DNA of 42,802 nucleotides from Chitinophagaceae bacterium (lineage in GTDB: Bacteria > Bacteroidota > Bacteroidia > Chitinophagales > Chitinophagaceae): contig CANFUJ010000006.1 in assembly GCA_947450165.1 (NCBI GenBank), positions 1-42,802 on the forward strand, in the 5' to 3' direction. The notes under the pieces were generated by a model. It was not told the origin of the DNA. It ran no database searches and saw nothing but the letters and a program-made list of their open reading frames with translations. Below are positions 1-7,178 of the stretch, piece by piece. Both the position numbers and the translations under genes were made by a program. Every line of letters starts with the position of its first letter. The first letter of the stretch is position 1.

Positions 1-185
1 GCAATATTGCAATATTACAAATAAGCCAAAATGCAAAATTTCATTCACTTTTAAAAATAAAAATGAATCTTTTTATTCATTTCAAATTCTAATTAAATAA
101 ACGCTTCCAAAAATTAAATTAGACTTTATTTTTATTTTGAATGGCCCGTTTTTGTAAACATGATAAATTCAATTGCTATCAAACA

Positions 186-221
186 AAAAAAGAGGCCGCC
201 CTTTTAAAGACAGCCTCTAAA
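186..221 (-). terminator. Hairpin terminator, probably of the 50-codon gene at 378-530
   Basis: Arms AGAGGC (191-196) and GCCTCT (213-218) form a stem extended by further pairs around mismatches. On the minus strand the stem is followed by seven T (184-190). It is the first strong stop downstream of the small minus-strand frame at 378-530. A related hairpin with the same AGAGG/CCTCT core lies at 31182-31216. Confidence 0.6.
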
Positions 222-377
222 TTTTTTAACCTTTTACTCTTGGTTTTTCAGGATTGGGTTTTACTTATAGGGAGTAAACGTTTCCTGCTTTTAGAGTTTC
301 TTTTTCATTGAAAAAGAAGTGGGTTTTAAAATTTTACAGATTTAAATAAACCTGTTTGCTTTTTTACCTGCTTACTT

Positions 378-530
378 TTATTTGGAAAGTAAGTCGGCTT
401 GGATGTTGGATCTACTGGTTTTTTTGCCATCATCGCTTTTTACGGCATAGGCTAGGATATTGGTTTTTTTTAGTTTTCCACCATCATCGCTTTTTACAGC
501 ATAGGTGAGGATATTGGTTTTGGTTTTCAT
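378..530 (-). CDS. Unrecognised 50-residue peptide with an internal tandem repeat
   Basis: I do not recognise this protein. It begins MKTKTNILTYAVKSDDG and consists mostly of two copies of the unit KKTNIL(T/A)YAVKSDDG (about residues 4-17 and 22-35), then a short tail ending DLLSK. In DNA the copies are a 54-bp tandem duplication (427-480 and 481-530). Several differences between them are silent third-codon changes (CTC/CTA, GCT/GCC, GGT/GGC), with one ACC/GCC replacement, which suggests the protein is under selection. There is no signal peptide or membrane segment. A perfect hairpin ends 3 nt before the ATG, and a terminator-like hairpin lies downstream at 186-221. The gene sits alone downstream of cystathionine beta-synthase, separated from it by that gene's terminator. 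It could be a precursor peptide or a small structural protein; no function can be assigned. Confidence 0.55.
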   Translation of the reverse strand: MKTKTNILTYAVKSDDGGKLKKTNILAYAVKSDDGKKTSRSNIQADLLSK

Positions 531-533
531 TTC

Positions 534-552
534 CGGATAAAATATTTATCCG
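534..552 (-). promoter_or_regulatory. Perfect hairpin just upstream of the 50-codon gene
   Basis: CGGATAAA (534-541), a 3-base loop and TTTATCCG (545-552) form an 8-bp perfect stem. It ends three bases before the ATG at 530, so in the mRNA it would cover the ribosome landing site. Inference: a translational control element. Confidence 0.45.
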
Positions 553-810
553 TTGATACTGGATTTTAGTTTTTTTAGAGTACTGGATTCGTTTGGTTTT
601 CTAGGATTTTAGAAATCAAAATCTTGTTTTAGTTTCATTCGATTTCTGATACAAAGATGCACCGCTTTTTTATGTTGTACTAGAGCAATACTGCCCTTTT
701 TTCGGGGTGATGTAATTACCGAAATCAAGAAAAAAACAGCGTATAAGATACAGGGTAAAGAGGTGTTTTAACTTCGTATTTTTACGTTTTCGAAAAGAAA
801 TTATTGGCGT
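553..810. other. Non-coding stretch upstream of the 50-codon gene
   Basis: I see no credible reading frame here on either strand. It should contain the promoter of the small minus-strand gene. A CATCTTTG box (reading minus, near 650-657) resembles a Bacteroidota -7 element but lacks the leading T and a well-spaced -33 partner. Confidence 0.4.
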
Positions 811-842
811 AAAATAAAAATGCTGCATCCTAAGATGCAGCA
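811..842 (-). terminator. Rho-independent terminator of cystathionine beta-synthase
   Basis: TGCTGCATC (821-829), loop CTAA and GATGCAGCA (834-842) form a perfect 9-bp stem. It is followed on the minus strand by TTTTTATTTT (811-820). It lies 28 bases past the stop of the minus-strand gene. Confidence 0.85.
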
Positions 843-870
843 CTGTATTGATTCTTATTGAATTTGTTGA

Positions 871-2226
871 TTATTTAGACAAACTTTGAATAATATCGTA
901 TTTGGTTACAATCTGATACAAACCACTATCATCCTTACTCATTACCGCGCCATTTTCTTTATTGATAAAATTGCTTAAACGCTCAACGGGTGTATCAAAA
1001 CTTACTTCAGGATATGGATTTTCTAAAACATCTTTTACCAAATGCGTTTTGATTTCACTGTTTACAAGCATCTTATTAAATAAACCACTTTCAGAAATTG
1101 CGCCAACCATAATTCCATTTTCAAAAACTGGAATATTTTCAATGTCGAATTTCTTCATCAAATGAATGGCTTCCATTACAGTCTGGTCTGTAGTTAAGCT
1201 AATAAGTTTCTGACTTTTTCTACCATTAATAATGTCTTTAAATGTATTCACATCCAAAAACCCGCGCTCCATCATCCATTCGTCGTTATAAACCTTACCA
1301 ACGTATCTACTTCCGTGATCATGAAAAATACAAACCACAACATCATCGGGCTTTAATTGATCTTTTAAATTATAAACCCCTTGCAAACAACTCCCACAAC
1401 TATAACCAATAAAAATGCCTTCTTCTTTTGCAATTCTTCTGGCCATTACAGCGCCGTCTTTATCGGTAACTTTTGTAAACTCATCTATGTATTGCATGTC
1501 GTAATTTTGAGGAACAAAATCTTCTCCAAAGCCTTCGCTGATGTATGGATAAACTTCATTGTTATCTAACTCTCCCGTTTCGAAATATTTTTTCAATAGA
1601 GAACCATAACTATCAATTGCCCAAACTTTAATATTGGGGTTTTTTTCTTTCAAATATTTACCAGTTCCAACGATGGTTCCGCCTGTTCCTGTAGCTACAA
1701 CAAGATGGGTTATTTTTCCTTCGGTTTGTTCCCAAATCTCAGGTCCAGTTTGTTCGTAATGTGCTTGACGATTGGCTAAATTATCATATTGATTTACATA
1801 CCAAGAATTTGGAATTTCGGTAGCCAATCTTTTAGAAATCGAATAATAAGAACGGGGATCTTCGGGTTCAACGTTGGTAGGACAAACAATCACTTCGGCA
1901 CCAACCGCTTTTAAGATATCCGCTTTTTCTTTGGATTGTTTGTCGGTGGTGGTAAAAATACATTTGTATCCTTTAACGCAAGCGGCAAGCGCAAGTCCCA
2001 TACCTGTATTCCCACTGGTTCCTTCGATAATGGTTCCGCCTGGTTTAATTTTTCCCTCGGCTTCAGCCACTTCGAGCATTTTTAAAGCCATTCTATCTTT
2101 AATGGAATTGCCAGGATTAAAATACTCCACTTTTGCTAAAACGGTACAAGGTAAATCCTTGGTTACTTTGTTTAGTTTAATTAACGGCGTATTTCCGATC
2201 GTTTCTAAAATGTTATTGAGCCACAT
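871..2226 (-). CDS. cbs: Cystathionine beta-synthase, PLP-dependent, with C-terminal CBS-domain pair
   Basis: 451 residues. Residues 1-320 are a fold-type II PLP enzyme of the cysteine synthase/CBS group. The PLP lysine is K43 in NPGNSIKDR, the substrate-binding GTSGNTG is at 69-75, and a glycine-rich phosphate loop (TGTGGT) lies near 178-183. From about 335 to the end there are two CBS motifs (around SLTTDQTVMEAI and VKDVLENPYPEVSF). This arrangement is typical of cystathionine beta-synthase, which condenses serine and homocysteine in transsulfuration, rather than plain O-acetylserine sulfhydrylase. There is no N-terminal haem domain, as is usual in bacteria. The MetH pair at the other end of the window uses the same substrate, homocysteine. 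The gene stands alone, with a perfect TATCTTTG box only 12 bases before its ATG and its own terminator. Confidence 0.9.
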   Translation of the reverse strand: MWLNNILETIGNTPLIKLNKVTKDLPCTVLAKVEYFNPGNSIKDRMALKMLEVAEAEGKIKPGGTIIEGTSGNTGMGLALAACVKGYKCIFTTTDKQSKEKADILKAVGAEVIVCPTNVEPEDPRSYYSISKRLATEIPNSWYVNQYDNLANRQAHYEQTGPEIWEQTEGKITHLVVATGTGGTIVGTGKYLKEKNPNIKVWAIDSYGSLLKKYFETGELDNNEVYPYISEGFGEDFVPQNYDMQYIDEFTKVTDKDGAVMARRIAKEEGIFIGYSCGSCLQGVYNLKDQLKPDDVVVCIFHDHGSRYVGKVYNDEWMMERGFLDVNTFKDIINGRKSQKLISLTTDQTVMEAIHLMKKFDIENIPVFENGIMVGAISESGLFNKMLVNSEIKTHLVKDVLENPYPEVSFDTPVERLSNFINKENGAVMSKDDSGLYQIVTKYDIIQSLSK

Positions 2227-2238
2227 AATTTTTTATTT

Positions 2239-2246
2239 CAAAGATA
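2239..2246 (-). promoter_or_regulatory. Candidate -7 box (TATCTTTG) for cystathionine beta-synthase
   Basis: A perfect match to the Bacteroidota -7 consensus TAnnTTTG, reading on the minus strand. It is 12 bases before the ATG, which would give a nearly leaderless mRNA. No good -33 TTTG is seen at the right distance, so confidence is limited. Confidence 0.35.
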
Positions 2247-2349
2247 ATATTTCTAATAACTGGCGAATTGATTATTGATGATTTCAAAACAATACATAAT
2301 TATCATAGATAAAGATTAATAAACGTTATGCTATCGTAGAAAAAAACTT

Positions 2350-2357
2350 TAAATTTG
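2350..2357 (+). promoter_or_regulatory. Candidate -7 box (TAAATTTG) for the ammonium channel gene
   Basis: A perfect TAnnTTTG match 49 bases before the start at 2407. The -33 region holds only a weak TTATG near 2326-2330. Confidence 0.45.
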
Positions 2358-2406
2358 TTCTTGTTGTTAAATATCTATTGGTTAATCCTTTAAAATAATA
2401 GCGTTT

Positions 2407-3717
2407 ATGTCAAAATCAGCTGCTTATGTAACATTTGCCATTTTAATTTTGATTGCTTTTGCTTCATTATTGATTCCATCGTTACCTGGTCCTATTCATT
2501 CCGAATCAATAGATGCTGCAGATACCGCATGGATGTTAACTGCAACCGCATTGGTGTTAATAATGACACCAGGACTTGCATTTTTTTATGGTGGGATGGT
2601 AAATAAGAAAAATGTGTTGAGTACCATGTTGCAAAGTTTTATTTGCATGGCATTGATTTCAATAATATGGGTAGTGGTAGGTTTTAGTTTATCTTTTGGA
2701 GAGTCTTTTCATGGTATTATTGGAAATCCACTAAGCTTTTTTATGATGAAGAACGTAATAGATGGACAACCGTGGAAGTTAGCACCAACCATTCCATTGA
2801 TCTTATTTGCGTTTTATCAATTAAAGTTTGCCATTATAACACCGGCATTGATTACAGGAGCATTTGCGGAGCGCATAAAGTTTAAGTCTTATTTACTCTT
2901 CATTGTCTTGTTTTGTTTGTTTATTTATTGTCCATTGGCACATGCTACTTGGCATCCCGAAGGCATATTAGCAAAAGCGGGCATCATTGATTTTGCTGGC
3001 GGAGTAGTAGTACATATGAGTGCGGGTTGGGCTGCATTGGCGAGTGCGATATATTTAAAAAGTCGAACGGAGTCGGTTCATAACCCAGCAAGGATAACCT
3101 ATGTGATATTGGGAACGGGCTTGCTATGGTTTGGTTGGATTGGATTTAATGCGGGTTCTGCGTTTCATGCTGATACAGTTGCAGCCATTGCAATTGGAAC
3201 GACATCAACTGCTTCTGCGGCGGCTGCATTTACTTGGATGATATTCGAAGCGATTCGAGGTAGAAGACCAGGTGCAATGGGTGCATGTATAGGAGCTGTG
3301 GTAGGTTTGGTAGCCATTACGCCAGCAGCAGGTTTTGTATCAATACCTCAATCATTTGTAATTGGATTTGTAACGGCAATAGTGAGCAGTTTAATGGTGG
3401 AATGGCGCTCTAAAACAAACATTGATGATACGCTTGACGTGTTTCCTTGTCATGGTGTTGGTGGTATGATGGGGATGTTGTTAACAGGTGTTTTTGCCAA
3501 TACCAAAATCAATGCTGCTGTGCCTGGAAATGGCTTGTTTTATGGGGAAACGAAATTGTTTATGGTTCAACTATTGGCAATGATTGGCGTATCTGTGTTT
3601 GCATTTTTGGGCACATTTGTGTTATTAAAAATTACAGATTTGATTATGCCTTTAAGGGTAAGCGAAATAGAAGAACAAGAAGGATTGGATTGGAGTCAAC
3701 ATGAGGAGAGGCTGTAG
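2407..3717 (+). CDS. amt: Ammonium channel/transporter of the Amt family
   Basis: 436 residues, with a hydrophobic leader-like segment and about 11 membrane helices after it, as in the Amt/Rh family. Amt hallmarks are visible: LAFFYGGMVNKKNVLSTM (58-75), GAFAERIKFKSY (151-162), the signature DFAGGVVVHMSAGWAAL (195-211) with conserved D195 and the first twin histidine H203, and the second twin histidine H349 in PCHGVGGMMGML. The protein conducts ammonium/ammonia across the inner membrane. The short C-terminal tail (about 407-436) is the usual PII-contact region, but no glnK gene is adjacent. The gene is monocistronic and its 3' side is a repeat-filled spacer. Confidence 0.92.
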   Translation: MSKSAAYVTFAILILIAFASLLIPSLPGPIHSESIDAADTAWMLTATALVLIMTPGLAFFYGGMVNKKNVLSTMLQSFICMALISIIWVVVGFSLSFGESFHGIIGNPLSFFMMKNVIDGQPWKLAPTIPLILFAFYQLKFAIITPALITGAFAERIKFKSYLLFIVLFCLFIYCPLAHATWHPEGILAKAGIIDFAGGVVVHMSAGWAALASAIYLKSRTESVHNPARITYVILGTGLLWFGWIGFNAGSAFHADTVAAIAIGTTSTASAAAAFTWMIFEAIRGRRPGAMGACIGAVVGLVAITPAAGFVSIPQSFVIGFVTAIVSSLMVEWRSKTNIDDTLDVFPCHGVGGMMGMLLTGVFANTKINAAVPGNGLFYGETKLFMVQLLAMIGVSVFAFLGTFVLLKITDLIMPLRVSEIEEQEGLDWSQHEERL

Positions 3718-3722
3718 AAGAT

Positions 3723-3765
3723 AGGTTTAAGAGGTTCAATGCGTTCAAGACGTTTAAAAGGTTGG
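3723..3765 (-). repeat. 9-nt phased intergenic repeat array (reverse copy)
   Basis: Read in the reverse orientation it consists of 9-base units of the form NAACNTNTT, preceded by CCCAACC. Sister arrays are at 8151-8265, 15452-15506 and 41492-41536. Confidence 0.6.
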
Positions 3766-4000
3766 GATTGCTTTCACAATGAGCATTTTCGTTAAGTAAA
3801 TAATGTTTAAATCGCTGCTCTGGTTTAAAAAGTCAGCGTGAAAATGAGAACGAGAGCGAAAATCGATTTTTGACTTTTTTCTTCATTCACATTTTATTTC
3901 TCGCTCTAAACAATTGCCTCCGACTGAGGTTTAAAAAGCCAAAGCGAATACTGAGTTTTGACTTTTTTCTTCATTCACATTCTGTTTCTCGCTCTAAATA

Positions 4001-4063
4001 AAAACTTCGTGGCTTTGCGTCTTTGTGCCTTAGTGTTAAAAAAAACTCTCGTAGAGAATTCGT
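4001..4063 (-). repeat. CACGAAG-type dispersed intergenic repeat, copy 1
   Basis: The reverse complement of this stretch matches 8067-8130 over about 60 bases. It includes a GAATTCTCTACGAG block, a T-rich centre, and an ACCAAGGCACGAAG-like block. The two copies point towards each other across the rplM-to-pyrH region. Confidence 0.65.
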
Positions 4064-4249
4064 TCAAGCCCATCGCACTTTAATTTAATTGGCCTAGAAT
4101 GCTCTAATTTAAACTCAACTATATCTAATATCTAGCATCAAAAATCCAGCATCTCCCAAATTTTTATCCCCCCACAAAAATAATTATGCATTTTCTTTAC
4201 TGATTATCAATGCTTTATAAATGTGTCGTAAAAAATAACGGTATTTTTC

Positions 4250-4282
4250 TTTGGTTAATAGAACATATCTCCATTATCTTCG
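4250..4282 (+). promoter_or_regulatory. Promoter of rplM-rpsI
   Basis: TTTG (4250-4253) and TATCTTCG (4275-4282) are separated by 21 bases. This fits the Bacteroidota -33/-7 pattern TTTG-N19-21-TAnnTTTG with one mismatch. The start site would be near 4289, giving a ~50-nt leader. Confidence 0.6.
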
Positions 4283-4297
4283 CACTCCAAAATTTTA

Positions 4298-4320
4298 TAG
4301 CCTCGGGGATAGCTGAGGCA
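4298..4320 (+). promoter_or_regulatory. Leader hairpin of rplM, possible ribosomal-protein autoregulatory site
   Basis: GCCTC (4300-4304) and GAGGC (4315-4319) enclose a 10-base loop GGGGATAGCT, 20 bases before the rplM ATG. It falls inside the predicted 5' leader. L13 operons of some bacteria are controlled by leader RNAs that bind the product; whether this is such an element is inference. Confidence 0.4.
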
Positions 4321-4339
4321 TCACTTAAAAAAAGTAAAA

Positions 4340-4795
4340 ATGAGTAAATTACATTTCACCACTAAACATGCGAACGAGGCTACCGTGCAGCGTAATTGGT
4401 ACGTTGTAGATGGTACTAATCAAACCGTTGGACGTATGTGCGCAAAAATTGCGTCTGTTCTTCGTGGTAAGAACAAAGCTTATTACACTCCACACGTTGA
4501 TTGCGGAGATTTTGTGATTGTTACCAATTGCGAAAAGGTAGTTTTTACCGGTAATAAAATGGCAGATAAAGAATACTTAACCTATAGTGGATACCCAGGG
4601 GGTCAAAAAGGTGAAGCTGCTAAAGATTTATTGAAGCGTCGTCCAGAAGTAGTTATCGAAAGAGCTATTAAAGGTATGTTGCCAAAAAATAGATTAGGCC
4701 GTAAAATGTATAAAAAATTATTTGTTTATGCAGGTGCTGAGCATCCACATGCTTCACAAAAGCCAGCAGCATTAACTTTCACAAAAATTAAATAA
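4340..4795 (+). CDS. rplM: 50S ribosomal protein L13 (uL13)
   Basis: 151 residues, close to the bacterial norm of about 142-150 with a slightly longer N terminus. Family blocks are clear: RNWYVVDGTNQTVGRMCAKIA near the start, HVDCGDFVIVTNCEKVVFTG in the first third, GYPGGQKG (residues 89-96), then GMLPKNRLGRKMYKKLFVY and GAEHPHASQKP. L13 is an early-assembling 23S rRNA-binding protein of the large subunit. It is followed 39 bases later by rpsI, the standard pair. Confidence 0.97.
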   Translation: MSKLHFTTKHANEATVQRNWYVVDGTNQTVGRMCAKIASVLRGKNKAYYTPHVDCGDFVIVTNCEKVVFTGNKMADKEYLTYSGYPGGQKGEAAKDLLKRRPEVVIERAIKGMLPKNRLGRKMYKKLFVYAGAEHPHASQKPAALTFTKIK

Positions 4796-4834
4796 TCCAT
4801 TCAGTATTTGTTACTGATTAAATAAAGTATAATA

Positions 4835-5224
4835 ATGGAAAAACAAAAAAATGCAGTAGGCCGTAGAAAAGAAGCGGTTACTCGTGTGTTTCTCTCAAAA
4901 GGAGAAGGAAAAATTACCGTTAATGGAAAAGATTACAAAGATTATTTTCCTTTAGTGTATTTACAAAATCAAGTAGAAGCTCCTTTGAAAACAGTTGAGC
5001 TTACAGATAAATTTGATATTTTGGTTAATGCAACTGGTGGCGGTGTTAAAGGTCAGGCAGAAGCAGCTAAATTAGGCATTTCAAGAGCTTTATTAGAAGT
5101 AAATCCTGAATTGCGTCCAGTATTAAAAGCGGCAGGTTTACTAAAACGTGATCCTAGATCAGTAGAGCGTAAAAAACCAGGTCGCAAAAAAGCAAGAAGA
5201 AGCTTCCAGTTCAGCAAGCGTTAA
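4835..5224 (+). CDS. rpsI: 30S ribosomal protein S9 (uS9)
   Basis: 129 residues, the usual length. It begins NAVGRRKEAVTRVFL and has the ATGGGVKGQAEAAKLGISRAL block mid-protein. It ends in the basic tail KKPGRKKARRSFQFSKR, whose terminal lysine-arginine contacts the P-site tRNA in known ribosomes. It is co-transcribed with rplM. Confidence 0.97.
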   Translation: MEKQKNAVGRRKEAVTRVFLSKGEGKITVNGKDYKDYFPLVYLQNQVEAPLKTVELTDKFDILVNATGGGVKGQAEAAKLGISRALLEVNPELRPVLKAAGLLKRDPRSVERKKPGRKKARRSFQFSKR

Positions 5225-5240
5225 TATTATTTCGTTTCGT

Positions 5241-5291
5241 GTTTGGCGTTTGGTGTTTTTTACATCAAACTCCAAACTCCAAACTCCAAAC
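5241..5291 (+). repeat. Long imperfect hairpin of TTTGG/CCAAA repeats between rpsI and rpsB
   Basis: GTTTGGcGTTTGGtGTTT (5241-5258) can pair with the following AAACtCCAAACtCCAAAC block, giving 18-nt arms with two mismatches. The right side carries about four CCAAACT units. There is no T-run after it, so it is not a classical terminator. It could act as an mRNA processing or stability element between the two ribosomal operons. Confidence 0.55.
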
Positions 5292-5310
5292 AACTTTAAA
5301 AAAATTATAA

Positions 5311-6201
5311 ATGGAAAATACATCATTACAACAGCAACTTTTAGAAGCAGGTGTTCATTTTGGTCACTTGAAGAAAAAATGGAATCCAAAGATGTTGCCT
5401 TACATTTTCGCTGAGAAAAAAGGTATTCATATCATCGACCTTAACAAAACGGTTGAAGGTATGCAAGAAGCAGCAGCTGCTATGAAAGCAATTGCGCGTA
5501 GCGGAAAGAAAATCATGTTCGTTGCTACAAAAAAGCAAGCTAAAGAAATCGTATCTGAGTGTGCTCAACGTGTAAATATGCCTTACGTAACTGAAAGATG
5601 GTTAGGTGGTATGTTGACAAACTTCAATACTGTACGTAAAAGTGTTAAAAAAATGCAGAGCATCGAAAAGTTATTAGGCGATGGTAGTGCAGAAAATCTT
5701 ACTAAAAAAGAAAGATTAACATTAACGAGAGATAAAGAAAAAATGGAAAAAGTATTGGGCGGTATAGCACAAATTAGCCGTGTACCAGCTGCTTTATTCA
5801 TGGTTGATATAGGACATGAGCATATTGCACTTGCTGAAGCAAAGCGTTTGAACATTGGTACTTTTGGTATGGTTGATACCAATTGCGATCCAAACAAAAT
5901 TGATTTTGCAATTCCTGCAAACGATGATGCTACAAAATCTATTTCTATTGTAGTTAATTATATAACTGCAGCAATTGCTGAAGGATTACAAGAACGTCAA
6001 ATGGATAAAGATAGCGATGATGATCAAAATGATGTTGAAGAAAGCGCAGAAGCAAAAGCAGCACGTTTTGAGCAAAAAGTAGATGGTGGTGATGACAGAA
6101 ACAAACGTGGCAGAGGTGCAGGTGCAGGTTCTGGCGCTCCAGCAAAAAGACGTACAACTGGTGGTCCAGGTGGCGGAAATAGAAGACCAGCTGGAAAATA
6201 A
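5311..6201 (+). CDS. rpsB: 30S ribosomal protein S2 (uS2) with Arg/Gly-rich C-terminal extension
   Basis: 296 residues against the usual ~240. Residues 1-230 are a normal S2: LLEAGVHFGHLKKKWNPKM, FVATKKQAKEIV, ERWLGGMLTNFNTV, and the DTNCDPNKIDFAIPANDDA block. From about 231 a tail begins with an acidic stretch (DKDSDDDQNDVEE) and ends in an RGR/GAG/RR/GGG-rich segment of about 35 residues. The tail is low-complexity, probably disordered, and could bind RNA. It is followed by tsf, the classical rpsB-tsf order. Confidence 0.96.
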   Translation: MENTSLQQQLLEAGVHFGHLKKKWNPKMLPYIFAEKKGIHIIDLNKTVEGMQEAAAAMKAIARSGKKIMFVATKKQAKEIVSECAQRVNMPYVTERWLGGMLTNFNTVRKSVKKMQSIEKLLGDGSAENLTKKERLTLTRDKEKMEKVLGGIAQISRVPAALFMVDIGHEHIALAEAKRLNIGTFGMVDTNCDPNKIDFAIPANDDATKSISIVVNYITAAIAEGLQERQMDKDSDDDQNDVEESAEAKAARFEQKVDGGDDRNKRGRGAGAGSGAPAKRRTTGGPGGGNRRPAGK

Positions 6202-6262
6202 TTTTAAAATAAATTAATTTATTAAACATATTTAAAACATTTATCTTCAAATACGAAGAATA

Positions 6263-6271
6263 AAAGGAGGT
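6263..6271 (+). promoter_or_regulatory. Unusually strong Shine-Dalgarno site for tsf
   Basis: AAAGGAGGT lies five bases before the ATG at 6276. It is a near-perfect anti-SD complement, whereas nearby genes (rplM, rpsI, rpsB, pyrH) have only A-rich leaders. Bacteroidota ribosomes are known to hide their anti-SD, so a full SD here stands out. Confidence 0.8.
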
Positions 6272-6275
6272 AACT

Positions 6276-7097
6276 ATGAGTACAATTACAGCAGCAGACA
6301 TAAACAAATTACGTCAGGCAACTGGAGCAGGAATGATGGATTGTCGTAAGGCATTAACGGAAAGCAACGGTGATTTTGAAGCTGCAATTGATTGGTTACG
6401 TAAGCAAGGTCAAAAAGTGGCAGCAAAACGTAGCGATCGTGAAGCAAAAGAAGGTGTTATTTTAGCATATCCAACAGCTGATAATAAAGCTGGAATCGTT
6501 TTGTGTATCAGTTGTGAAACTGACTTTGTAAGCAAAAACGCTGATTTCGTAGCATTTGCTCAAAGTATTGCTGATGCAGCTATTGCACACAATGTAAAAT
6601 CTGCAGAAGAATTAAACAGTGTAGAAATCAATGGTGCAAAAGTATCTGATATGATTAATGATAAATTAGCCGCTATCGGGGAAAAAATTGAAATCTCTAA
6701 ATTTGAAAGAATCGAAGCGCCTTATGTTGCTACCTATATTCACGGTTCAAACCGTATGGGTGTATTGGTAGGATTAACATTAGAAGCTGCTGAAGCTGGA
6801 AAAGATGTAGCTATGCAAATTGCTGCAATGAATCCATTAGCTGTTGATGAAAGCTCAATATCTCCAGAAGTAATCGCTAGAGAAAAAGACATTGCTATTG
6901 AAATGGTAAAAGCAGAAGGTAAGCCAGCAGAAATGGCCGAAAAAATTGCCATGGGAAAATTAAATAAATTTTTTAAAGACAATACCTTAATGGCACAAGC
7001 CTTTGTAAAAGATGGCAATAAATCTGTTTCGGAATATTTAAAAGGCATCGATGCTAATTTAAGTGTTACTGAATTTAAGAGAGTTGCATTAGGATAA
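6276..7097 (+). CDS. tsf: Elongation factor Ts
   Basis: 273 residues, normal length. The N-terminal UBA-like domain reads ITAADINKLRQATGAGMMDCRKALTESNGDFEAAIDWLRKQG, followed by AAKRSDREAKEG and the core with CETDFVSKNADFVAFA, the TDF block that contacts EF-Tu. EF-Ts exchanges GDP for GTP on EF-Tu. The start is fixed by the strong SD five bases upstream. A terminator follows directly. Confidence 0.97.
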   Translation: MSTITAADINKLRQATGAGMMDCRKALTESNGDFEAAIDWLRKQGQKVAAKRSDREAKEGVILAYPTADNKAGIVLCISCETDFVSKNADFVAFAQSIADAAIAHNVKSAEELNSVEINGAKVSDMINDKLAAIGEKIEISKFERIEAPYVATYIHGSNRMGVLVGLTLEAAEAGKDVAMQIAAMNPLAVDESSISPEVIAREKDIAIEMVKAEGKPAEMAEKIAMGKLNKFFKDNTLMAQAFVKDGNKSVSEYLKGIDANLSVTEFKRVALG

Positions 7098-7103
7098 TTT
7101 ATT

Positions 7104-7135
7104 AAAGCCCGGTTTTTAAAAGCCGGGTTTTTTTT
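7104..7135 (+). terminator. Rho-independent terminator after rpsB-tsf
   Basis: AAAGCCCGG and CCGGGTTT arms (CCCGG 7108-7112, CCGGG 7123-7127) are followed by a run of eight to nine T. It separates tsf from pyrH, whose ATG is 44 bases further on. Confidence 0.9.
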
Positions 7136-7178
7136 GATTATTATTTTAAATTTATTCAACAATAAAATATACCCAACC

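Larger units (their letters stand above)
3718..4249. other. Repeat-filled spacer between the ammonium channel and rplM
   Basis: There are no credible genes. The spacer holds a reverse-oriented 9-nt phased repeat array (3723-3765) and an imperfect tandem duplication whose conserved part, GACTTTTTTCTTCATTCAC plus the following TTTCTCGCTCTAAA, recurs at 3872-3910 and 3960-3998. It also holds one copy of the CACGAAG-type repeat (4001-4063) and a TCTAGCATC/CCAGCATC stretch (about 4120-4152) resembling 15214-15280. Each motif recurs elsewhere in the window, always between genes. Confidence 0.7.

Noticed and set aside
1874-2278. 134-codon plus-strand frame over the cystathionine beta-synthase start
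   Set aside because: Antisense shadow of a well-supported gene.
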